Below, piece by piece: positions 26,063 to 33,658 of a stretch of 64,000 bases of DNA (position 1 is the stretch's first letter; every line of letters starts with the position of its first letter). The notes under the pieces were generated by a model that was not told the origin of the DNA, did no database searches, and saw only the letters and a list, made by a program, of their open reading frames with translations. Both the position numbers and the translations under genes were made by a program. The stretch is taken from the NCBI RefSeq assembly GCF_000013405.1, contig NC_007759.1, positions 1,799,001-1,863,000 of the forward strand. The letters are read 5' to 3'. The DNA is from Syntrophus aciditrophicus SB. Its GTDB lineage: Bacteria > Desulfobacterota > Syntrophia > Syntrophales > Syntrophaceae.

Positions 26063-26150
26063 CACACTCATGAAAATTTTTTATTATTCATAACTTATAT
26101 ATCAAGCGGATGGAAATATATGACCAGACGCCGCAGGATGAATATTAAAT

Positions 26151-28247
26151 ATGAGCATGTGCGATAAAAGACCCAGAAACATATCCGAAAACAGTCCCTG
26201 GAACTGCCGGGATATCCGATTCGGAGACAAGTTCCCATATTACTTTCGAAGTTTTATAGTCATTCTGCTGCTGATTCTGCTTTTGCCGTGCTGTTCAGTG
26301 TCAGACAATCTCACCTGTCACAGACTGCCCATGGTGATGCAGAAGTTTCTGGACAACCACTACGCCATGAAGAATATGACCGGGGAGATCAAGACCCGTG
26401 CCGTTGACCAGTTGATCAAAAATCTCGATCCCTCGAAAACGATGCTGTATGAATCAGATGTGAAAAGGCTGAAGCCGATTCTTCAAAACTTGTTTTCAAG
26501 TATGAAAACGGGAAACTGCACCGCACTGCGGGGAGTTTACGATGTCCTCGTTGCGCGGGCTCGGGAAAACGAGACCGTCGTCAAAGAAATTCTGGGACCG
26601 GGCTACAGACATGACGAGACTGTGGAACTGAGCATCAACGTCGAAAAGCGCCCCTTTGTAAAGACTCTGGCGGAAAAGCATGAACTCCTTCGAAAACTCG
26701 TGCACTTCCAGATTGAAAACGCCCTTCTGTCCGGCATGGACATGGAAGAGGCAAAGAAACAGCAGATTCACCACTATACACTCCAGACAAGGCGTGTTGT
26801 CGAGCATGATCCCGAAGAGCTCATTACGAATGCCGCCAAAGCCTTCGCCTCAGCATTGGATCCTCATACGAGCTACATGTCCCCTGAAGACTATGAGGAC
26901 TTTCAGATCCAGATGCAGCTCTCCCTGGAGGGGATCGGGGCCGCTCTCAGCAGTGACAACGGTTTTGCCGTCATCGAGGAGTTGGTGGCCGGAGGAAGTG
27001 CAGCTCGATCCGGCCTGTTGAAACCGAAAGATAAAATTATTGCCGTGGCCCAGGAGGGGGAAAAGCCCATCAGCGTTATAGACATGGACCTTCAGGATGT
27101 AACCAGGATGATTCGCGGCAGGAAGGGCACAAAGGTAACCTTAACGATTTTGAGACAGGCGGAGAGCACATACCGCTTCAACGCCACGATCACACGCGAT
27201 AAGGTGGAACTCAAGGAACAGGAGGCCAAAATCGAATACGTTACCCGGTCAGCAGGTGCCAGGCAGTACCGTTTCGGTGTGATTGATCTGCCTTCCTTCT
27301 ACGGTGATGAGAAGGAGGAAAAATCCTGTTATGAAGATGTGAAAAAACTCCTTATGGAGGCTAAGCGGCAGCGTGTCGATGGCATTGTACTGGATCTTTC
27401 ACGCAATGGCGGCGGTCTGCTCACGGAGGCGGTGCGTCTTACAGGCCTTTTTATCGGCAATGGCGGCATTGTGGCAACCAGGGACAGCCGAGGACAGGTT
27501 ACCATTCTCGCCAATGGGTCTGCTGCTTCGGAGGTACAGGATGATGAAAGAAAAGTGATTCTGTATCCCGCGGAAGACTCCCAGGAGCTATATACAGGAC
27601 CTCTCGTCGTGTTGACAAGCAGGCTCAGCGCGTCAGCCAGCGAAATCGTCGCGGGAGCTCTCAAGGATTACCGTCGCGCGGTGATAGTCGGTTCGGACCA
27701 TACCTTCGGCAAAGGATCTGTACAAGTCATGATATCCCTGCCCTGGAATCTGGGCGGCATGACCATCACCAGAGATTTATACTTTCTGCCCGGCGGACGT
27801 TCCACACAAAAGACAGGCGTAGAAGCAAACGTCATGCTGCCCAACTGGTTCGTTCTTGAAGATATTGGTGAAACGGCATTGGATTACCCTCTTCCGGCCC
27901 AGGCAATTACGCCCTTTCTTGGTACGCCGGAAAATTTGATTCCACCCTGGAAACCTCTGAACCGCTCTCTTCTGGCTAATCTTGCGGAACGGTCTCAAGC
28001 CCGGATTGCCAAAGACGTCAAGTTCACGGAAATCATGATGAAAAACCGGGAGGCCGCCTCAAGGCATGGCATTATCCGTCTTGCCGACTTACGCAGGGAA
28101 ATGACGGAAAATAGCGGTAAGAAGAAGGAATCGATCGCTGAGCGCAGGCAGAAAGCAAGGGATCAGTTTTCTCCTTTTTTGGAGGAGAGCGTGAACGTTC
28201 TAACAGATATGATCACACTGAGGAGTCCGGAACTGGACTTGAGTTGA
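26151..28247 (+). CDS. C-terminal processing protease (Tsp/Prc, S41 family)
   Basis: A 698-residue periplasmic protease. A membrane-spanning stretch at about residues 34-50 ends in LLPCCS, a likely lipoprotein or signal sequence. The N-terminal Tsp domain (FLDNHYAMKNMTGEIKTRAVDQLIKNLDPSKTM) is followed by a PDZ domain (about 255-345) and the S41 core: the catalytic Ser is in SASASEIVAGAL (near 487) and the Lys in HTFGKGSVQ. A Prc-type C-terminal domain ends the chain. These proteases trim or degrade periplasmic proteins by their C-termini. The first ATG has only a weak AGGA; a start at 26157 is equally possible. Confidence 0.9.
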   Translation: MSMCDKRPRNISENSPWNCRDIRFGDKFPYYFRSFIVILLLILLLPCCSVSDNLTCHRLPMVMQKFLDNHYAMKNMTGEIKTRAVDQLIKNLDPSKTMLYESDVKRLKPILQNLFSSMKTGNCTALRGVYDVLVARARENETVVKEILGPGYRHDETVELSINVEKRPFVKTLAEKHELLRKLVHFQIENALLSGMDMEEAKKQQIHHYTLQTRRVVEHDPEELITNAAKAFASALDPHTSYMSPEDYEDFQIQMQLSLEGIGAALSSDNGFAVIEELVAGGSAARSGLLKPKDKIIAVAQEGEKPISVIDMDLQDVTRMIRGRKGTKVTLTILRQAESTYRFNATITRDKVELKEQEAKIEYVTRSAGARQYRFGVIDLPSFYGDEKEEKSCYEDVKKLLMEAKRQRVDGIVLDLSRNGGGLLTEAVRLTGLFIGNGGIVATRDSRGQVTILANGSAASEVQDDERKVILYPAEDSQELYTGPLVVLTSRLSASASEIVAGALKDYRRAVIVGSDHTFGKGSVQVMISLPWNLGGMTITRDLYFLPGGRSTQKTGVEANVMLPNWFVLEDIGETALDYPLPAQAITPFLGTPENLIPPWKPLNRSLLANLAERSQARIAKDVKFTEIMMKNREAASRHGIIRLADLRREMTENSGKKKESIAERRQKARDQFSPFLEESVNVLTDMITLRSPELDLS

Positions 28248-28388
28248 CAGTTGTTGCTGTTGCTGCAATTTTCTTTATTCCCGCTGGCAATCGTTCCTGT
28301 ATGCAGTAATAATCTTGCGCATGACTCATGGCCTTCAGAAAATCAAAGAATTCTTCTGTGGCGACGGATATGCCGGTTATAGTGCCCA

Positions 28389-29525
28389 TTAGGCTCCGGG
28401 TTGCAGCGTCACGGGGATCTCCAGCGTTTTCCCTTCGCGCACTATCGTCAGTTTCACTGTATTTCCGACCACTTGATCATCCAGCCGCGCAAGCAGCTTG
28501 CTGACGGTATCCACCTTCGTTCCGTCCACAGCGGTGATGATGTCTCCGGGAACAATTCTTCCGTCAGGGTAAATATCTGCTCCCTTCAGTCCGGCACGAT
28601 CTGCCGCAGATCCTTGAGATACCCGAAGGATAAAAATTCCATTCAGCTTCAGAAGCCGCTTCATTCGCTCATTGAATCCCTCGTCCGCTTCAATTCCGAG
28701 GGCGGGTCTGATGTATTTGCCACTTTGGATCAACTGCGGCACCACTCGATTAACCGTATCGACCGGAACAGCGAAACCGATGCCCGCACTGGCGCCACTG
28801 GGGCTGAAGATGGCTGTGGTGATACCAATAAGCCGTCCCGCGGAATCAAGCAGTGGACCACCAGAATTACCTGGATTGATGGCAGCGTCAGTCTGGATCA
28901 AATGCTCGATTGTGGCGCCATTGCCGCCGAGAGACCGATCCAGGGCGGAAATTATCCCAGTGGTCAAGGTCCAGTCGAGACCGAATGGATTGCCTATCGC
29001 GAATACTTTCTGACCGACCTTCAGGTTATGGCTTGTTCCCAGCGGTATCGGCGACGGAGACTCAAAGCCTATTGCGATTTTCAGTACGGCGATGTCATGA
29101 GACGGGCTGGCCCCCACAAGAGCCGCCCGGGAGTCACGCCCGTCACTGAGTTTTACGATAGCCTCGCTTGCCCCCTGAATAACATGATAGTTTGTGATGA
29201 CATGCCCCGACTTATCCCAGATAAAACCTGAACCCGTACCGCGGGGCACAGTGAATGCATTGCGGGTCCAGAGGTCGCGCACCAGCGTTTTAGTGGTAAT
29301 ATAGACGACGGAATCGCGTGATTTCTCGAAAAGCTCGATGGTTGCCTTCTCATCGGCTGCCAGATCGCCGCGTGCCGCCACGGTTCGGGGCAAAGCATCA
29401 GGTTTGAAAGAGAAAAAACCCTGAATGTAAGGAACGCTCCGCCAGACCAGAAACAGCAGAACCCAGGCGAAAGCGAACCAGATAACATAAACGAAAAAGC
29501 GGTTTCTCGTCAGTTTTGTTTTCAT
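28389..29525 (-). CDS. HtrA/DegP-like serine protease with PDZ domain
   Basis: The 378-residue protein has an N-terminal membrane anchor (about residues 10-30), then an S1C trypsin-like domain with the triad His in ITNYHVIQGA, Asp in HDIAVLKI and Ser in AAINPGNSGGPLL, then one PDZ domain ending with LTIVREGKTLEIPVTLQPG. It is anchored in the inner membrane facing the periplasm, like DegS-type proteases, and would handle misfolded envelope proteins. The single PDZ and the anchor favour a DegS-like or HtrA-like role over DegP. GAGG precedes ATG 29525 by six bases. It converges with the S41 protease gene. Confidence 0.9.
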   Translation of the reverse strand: MKTKLTRNRFFVYVIWFAFAWVLLFLVWRSVPYIQGFFSFKPDALPRTVAARGDLAADEKATIELFEKSRDSVVYITTKTLVRDLWTRNAFTVPRGTGSGFIWDKSGHVITNYHVIQGASEAIVKLSDGRDSRAALVGASPSHDIAVLKIAIGFESPSPIPLGTSHNLKVGQKVFAIGNPFGLDWTLTTGIISALDRSLGGNGATIEHLIQTDAAINPGNSGGPLLDSAGRLIGITTAIFSPSGASAGIGFAVPVDTVNRVVPQLIQSGKYIRPALGIEADEGFNERMKRLLKLNGIFILRVSQGSAADRAGLKGADIYPDGRIVPGDIITAVDGTKVDTVSKLLARLDDQVVGNTVKLTIVREGKTLEIPVTLQPGA

Positions 29526-30166
29526 TCCATACCTCTTAAATATCAGCACGTCCCTTGTCGCACTTGCTTATCCTGATCCGCCCGATATTTTTTAACAGCT
29601 GACAACCGTTGTGAACTTAATCCCTTCCTGTTTCTGCCCTTCCCCATTCTTTCGAAAAAATTCACATTTTCGGGAAAGTCTCTCAAGGGGGCAGTCACAG
29701 AGGCCATGATTATATCGCATCTGCCGTCACTCCGGGAGTAACTGTGCGCCATTGCCGGAGAAATGATCATAAAAAAATGACGAAACACCGAATAATTTTC
29801 TTTTTTTCTATGTTGAATATTATGGCAGGCAAATCCCTCTTCCTGTCAAGAATAATATTGAGTTTTCCCAGCGCCAGGATGTTTTCGGGCAAATCAGGAG
29901 TATTCATATAGCTTGCAAGTCTTCCAGGTTTCCGGTGTGTCAGATTTGTTGCGGTAAGGAAATCGCGGTACAGAAAACAGACTGCCCTGAATGCATTCAA
30001 ACCTGCATTCCAGCTCAAAAGGCTTTTCATGAAACCAGCGCGATGATGCCACTTGGAAAAACAGCATCAAAAAATATCAACAATCATACAGTTATGCTGT
30101 GGATATTATCCATCGATAAATATATGATGAGTTTGCTGAAATCTATGAAAATAAGGCATGAACAAT
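29526..30166. other. Intergenic region between htrA-like and nitroreductase genes
   Basis: About 640 bp between divergent genes, AT-rich in its second half. No structured RNA, repeat or gene was found that I would defend. A cysteine-bearing frame at 29935-30174 was considered and rejected. Promoters for both neighbours should lie here. Confidence 0.35.
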
Positions 30167-30922
30167 ATGGATAACCAGCTTATCAGGACATATCGATTAT
30201 TTTTGAAAGACAGTATACGTAAGGTTATCGATTTTTCTGAAACGGCTCAGAGCAGAGGCATTGCACCGCCGCCACTTGAAAAACCCTACACGGAAGACGC
30301 CAGGCGGATTGATCTGCCTTCCTGTGATGAACTTCAGGATGTCAGCCGGATGGACATCATATCTGCCATCCGGAAACGGGAAAGCTGCAGGTCTTATCGA
30401 CCTGAACCTTTGTCACTGAAGGAATTATCGTTTCTTTTGTGGGCCACCCAGGGCATTAAAAGGAAACTGGATCCCGGCCACGCGTTAAGGACCGTTCCAT
30501 CCGCGGGCTGCCGTCATGCCCTGGAAACCTATCTCTGTATTTTAAATGTTGACGGAATTGAACCGGGGATCTACCGTTACCTCCCCATCGAACATCAAAT
30601 TCTGTTTGAATTTACCGAGGAAAATTTACAACACAGAATGGTTCAGGCCGTTCTGGGGCAACCCTATCCCGGAGAAGCGGCCGTCACATTCATCTGGACG
30701 ACCATCCCGTACAGAATGGAATGGCGCTATGGGCTTGCCGCTCATAAGGTTATTGCCATTGAAGCAGGCCATGTCTGCCAGAATCTTTATCTTGCCTGCG
30801 AATCAATAGGCGCCGGAACCTGCGCGATCGCGGCTTATGATCAGGAAGGAATTGACAGAATACTCGGAATCGACGGACAGGATGAATTCACGATTTATCT
30901 TGCCTCAGTGGGTAAAAAATGA
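30167..30922 (+). CDS. SagB-type nitroreductase-family dehydrogenase
   Basis: A 251-residue FMN-dependent nitroreductase-fold protein of the SagB/ThcOx group: IRKRESCRSYRPEPLSLKELSFLLWATQG near residue 70, RTVPSAGCRHALETYL near 110 and GHVCQNLYLACESIGAGTCAIAAY near 205. Relatives oxidise azolines in peptide natural products, but many stand alone with unknown substrates. No cyclodehydratase or precursor peptide is nearby, so a biosynthetic role is not indicated. ATG 30167 is used because the AAGG at 30153 is too close to the ATG at 30158. Confidence 0.82.
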   Translation: MDNQLIRTYRLFLKDSIRKVIDFSETAQSRGIAPPPLEKPYTEDARRIDLPSCDELQDVSRMDIISAIRKRESCRSYRPEPLSLKELSFLLWATQGIKRKLDPGHALRTVPSAGCRHALETYLCILNVDGIEPGIYRYLPIEHQILFEFTEENLQHRMVQAVLGQPYPGEAAVTFIWTTIPYRMEWRYGLAAHKVIAIEAGHVCQNLYLACESIGAGTCAIAAYDQEGIDRILGIDGQDEFTIYLASVGKK

Positions 30923-30971
30923 TGATTATGTTCTTCAATATCGATAAATCTGCAAGTTAAGGAGTGCCACA

Positions 30972-31253
30972 ATGCCACTGACCAAAAACGAAATGATGAC
31001 CATGCTCTATAATCAGTTGAATATTTCCAGAAAGGAATGCGTTGACATCGTAGAAAGCTTCTTCGAAATCATTAAATCGGAACTGGAAAAAGGTAATCCG
31101 GTTATGATCTCCGGATTCGGCAAATGGACCGTAAGGCCCAAGAGAGAAAGGAAAGGCAGAAATCCTCAAACCGGTGAAGATTTGACCATTACGGCAAGAA
31201 AAGTCGTTACTTTCAAAGCTTCCCCGAATCTGATCTCTTCTATTAACCCATAA
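30972..31253 (+). CDS. ihfA: Integration host factor alpha-like / HU-family DNA-binding protein
   Basis: The 93-residue protein has the HU/IHF fold: helices through VDIVESFFEIIKSELEKG, then the SGFGKWTVRPKRERKGRNPQTGEDLTI DNA-binding arm with Pro at the intercalating RNPQTGE tip, and ARKVVTFKASPNL. Length and the arm sequence are those of the IHF-alpha group rather than HU. It bends DNA and assists recombination and regulation. AAGGAG lies before ATG. No partner subunit is in the window, and pheT, its usual upstream neighbour, is absent here, so this may be one of several paralogues. Confidence 0.88.
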   Translation: MPLTKNEMMTMLYNQLNISRKECVDIVESFFEIIKSELEKGNPVMISGFGKWTVRPKRERKGRNPQTGEDLTITARKVVTFKASPNLISSINP

Positions 31254-31433
31254 AAGATAATAAAAATACGGCTCTTCCAGAGCAGACTGAAAACCTTACA
31301 ATCGGAAGCACAAACATGAAGAAGTCGCAACGCGGTTCTTCGATCATCAGGGAATTTTAACAGCCCGTGGCCGTCTGCCTCGAATCGAAACACGCTGTAA
31401 ATCAATTTTATCCCTGTCGAAAGGAGTCAAATC

Positions 31434-31739
31434 ATGCTCGTCCAGTTCAGTATCGTTCCTCTGGGTATCGGGGACAGCATCAGCAAAGACGTTGCAGAAA
31501 TTATCCGTCTTGTTGATGAAAGCGGTCTGCCCTATCGAACAAACCCCATGGGAACCGTCATGGAAGGAGAATGGGAAGACGTGATGACCCTGATCCGTAA
31601 GTGTCATGAGGAGGTATTGAGGAATGCATCGAGAGTACTGACTTCCATAACGATTGATGACCGGCCTGGAAAACCTGACCGAATCATCGAGAAGATCAAA
31701 TCTGTTGAGAAAAGGCTCGGTCGGGAAATAAAAAAATGA
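31434..31739 (+). CDS. MTH1187/YkoF-family thiamine-binding protein (DUF77)
   Basis: A 101-residue protein with the DUF77 pattern: VQFSIVPLGIGDSISKDVAEIIRLVDESGLPYRTNPMGTVMEGEW. Structural members form ferredoxin-like dimers that bind thiamine or related pyrimidines in the cytoplasm; their role is unsettled. AAGGAG precedes ATG 31434. No TPP riboswitch could be seen upstream. The stop is TGA, and the frame stays open beyond it into the next gene, as described separately. Confidence 0.8.
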   Translation: MLVQFSIVPLGIGDSISKDVAEIIRLVDESGLPYRTNPMGTVMEGEWEDVMTLIRKCHEEVLRNASRVLTSITIDDRPGKPDRIIEKIKSVEKRLGREIKK

Positions 31740-31913
31740 TGGAGATCGGAACAGCCGCAATCCTCGCTTCCTGTCCCCGAAGATGGAAAACCACTGAATG
31801 CTCATTACCAAGCGTGGAAATGTTGCAACTGTTTCACACAACTTTGCGATCGTTGCCCACCTCTACAGGAGCACAAATGTCAGCCTGTCCGAACCAATGA
31901 AAGGAAAAAGAAA

Positions 31914-32291
31914 ATGCCAAAGCCAATAAGAATATGGATAGGACAGTCGGAATTCGAGGGGGAACTTTTTAATACGGCCTGTGCAAGAGAAATCTCCGAA
32001 GTCCTGCCCATTGAAACCGTTCCCAATACCTGGGGCGATGAGTTTTATTTCAGCATTCCAGTTAGTGCCGGACTCGATGATACGGCAACAGCCACGGTAA
32101 AAGTTGGAGATATCGGATATTGGCCTCCAGGCAATGCACTGGCAATTTTCTTTGGCCCAACTCCAATGAGCAAGGGTTCTGATCCGGTTCCTGCCAGCGA
32201 AGTCAATCTTGTAGGACGGATTATCGGGGATGCGACAGTAATGAAAAAGGAAATCAATGCCGGGAAAATTCGGGTTGAAGCGATCGAATAA
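31914..32291 (+). CDS. Cyclophilin-like fold protein (DUF369)
   Basis: A 125-residue protein matching the TM1367-like cyclophilin-fold family: FNTACAREISEVLPIETVPNTWGDEFYFSIPV and the GDIGYWPPGNALAIFFGPTP signature. Peptidyl-prolyl isomerase active-site residues of true cyclophilins are not conserved in this family, and its function is unknown. AAGGA lies upstream of ATG 31914 at a good distance. The same frame is open for another 174 bases upstream and encodes a Cys-rich segment, but without a standard start codon. Confidence 0.8.
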   Translation: MPKPIRIWIGQSEFEGELFNTACAREISEVLPIETVPNTWGDEFYFSIPVSAGLDDTATATVKVGDIGYWPPGNALAIFFGPTPMSKGSDPVPASEVNLVGRIIGDATVMKKEINAGKIRVEAIE

Positions 32292-32395
32292 TTTTAAATT
32301 GACGATGCTGTAAGGTATTTGCCCCGGCCGATATTAACACACGAGCCTGAAAAACTGCTTTCAAAAGGTGCTCTCCACTGAATTTGAAAAGTGTT

Positions 32396-33028
32396 TTAGG
32401 TATCCTGAATTTCAGGGGTGGCCTTCCAAGGCTGGCCCCATTTTTTTATCAGTTTTTCCACGGATTCTTCCCGATCTCCGGAGGTCCGCTTAACCGTGCA
32501 TTCAATGTGTTCCACGATGGCTTTTTCTATTGTTTCGACTTCCTTCCGAAGCACTTCAACCTCTTTTGTCCTTAATCTGTCATCATATGTTACCGTCGTT
32601 TTCCTTGCCCCTGTCTTTTTCACAGCGCGCGTTGCGCTTTCCGCCTCATTCCCCCCCGAAGCGACGGTTTCTGCGGCCGGGTGAGCCACTCCAGATCCTG
32701 TTTCGGGCATCTGGATTTTTCTGAATTCCCCGTGTGCTTCTTTACCCCTGATCTCAGTGATACCTTCCTCATGAATTTTGAGGGGAGCAGATGTATCGGT
32801 CTTTGCGACATCTAAAGGAGTTTCCCGTTCATCGATCTGAACGTCTCCGTCACTTTCCGCTTTTTCCAGCAATCCTTCCAGTCTGCGATGAAGGTCTGAT
32901 GGGGCTCCGGGGCTGCCGGTTTCCTCCTCATTTACAATTTCGTCAACAGTCCCGCTGTTCATATTCCGGATCACGCGCCCGGCGGTTCGTTTAAAGGCAT
33001 TAAAAACACTGGTGATAATCTGTGCCAT
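32396..33028 (-). CDS. Hypothetical protein with charged, coiled-coil C-terminus
   Basis: I do not recognise this 210-residue protein. It is acidic and low in hydrophobic residues in the middle, suggesting disorder, while about residues 145-195 (KEVEVLRKEVETIEKAIVEHI) form heptads of a coiled coil. The N-terminus (QIITSVFNAFKRTAGRVIRNM) could be an amphipathic membrane-binding helix. GAGAGGA precedes ATG. It is divergent from the 826-residue unknown protein. No function is proposed. Confidence 0.65.
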   Translation of the reverse strand: MAQIITSVFNAFKRTAGRVIRNMNSGTVDEIVNEEETGSPGAPSDLHRRLEGLLEKAESDGDVQIDERETPLDVAKTDTSAPLKIHEEGITEIRGKEAHGEFRKIQMPETGSGVAHPAAETVASGGNEAESATRAVKKTGARKTTVTYDDRLRTKEVEVLRKEVETIEKAIVEHIECTVKRTSGDREESVEKLIKKWGQPWKATPEIQDT

Positions 33029-33658
33029 TTCTTTATCCTCTCAAGCCTTATAGGTTTCCTGTTTTTCATTTCCGACCTGGAGTTTGTCAGACTATCTTTA
33101 TCAGTGTGTAGTTTCATGAGATTTTTCATTCTGTACCTGAAATTTGTCCCGGAAATATTTTTCCGTTCCAGAGGAAGATTTCGGTCGGCTTTCGTCGGTG
33201 CGGGAATCAGGGCGTTGTCTTATTTCCCGGCGACATAATTCAATTCTTTTTCCCAATTTTATTGCATTATATCCTTCCTTACCCATTACCTCAATGTCGT
33301 ATTTCAGGAACTGTCCTGCATCAGATACAATTTTTTACCTTAAATTTATTGCCAGTGAGGATGCAGGCCGATATAACCATTCATAAGGTGATTGATTCTT
33401 TTTCCCCCTTCCCTTCTTTATAGCCCGTCTTGACCGGCTTGATTATCAGGATATCAAGAGCTTCTACAGGAACCGCAGAATTTTTTTGATAAAGACATCA
33501 TGAGGACTGCAGCAGGATTATTGCACTGGCAACATTCAGTTTCAGAACGTCCCATAATTGTGTATAGTGCGGTATTAAAACAGCATTGAAGAAATTATAC
33601 ACCGGCCGGGTTCCACGTAATTTTCCGGTTTTTTAATTCGAGATCAGGAGACCCACCA
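33029..33658. other. Intergenic region with a duplicated 30-base motif
   Basis: The 630-bp gap contains two imperfect direct copies, about 60 bases apart, near 33067-33096 and 33122-33151. On the minus strand both read as DKxQVxNEK followed by a few residues and a stop. A 61-codon minus-strand frame (33101-33286) ends with one copy and could be a small gene, but its coding character is weak. The remainder is AT-rich and holds the promoter of the 826-residue protein. Confidence 0.4.

Noticed and set aside
29935-30174. 79-codon frame with six cysteines near its start
   Set aside because: The start is GTG without a ribosome binding site, cysteines are irregularly spaced and the second half looks like random AT-rich sequence.
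31254-31433. TPP riboswitch before the thiamine-binding-type gene
   Set aside because: The conserved CUGAGA and ACCUGAUCUGG-like segments are absent.
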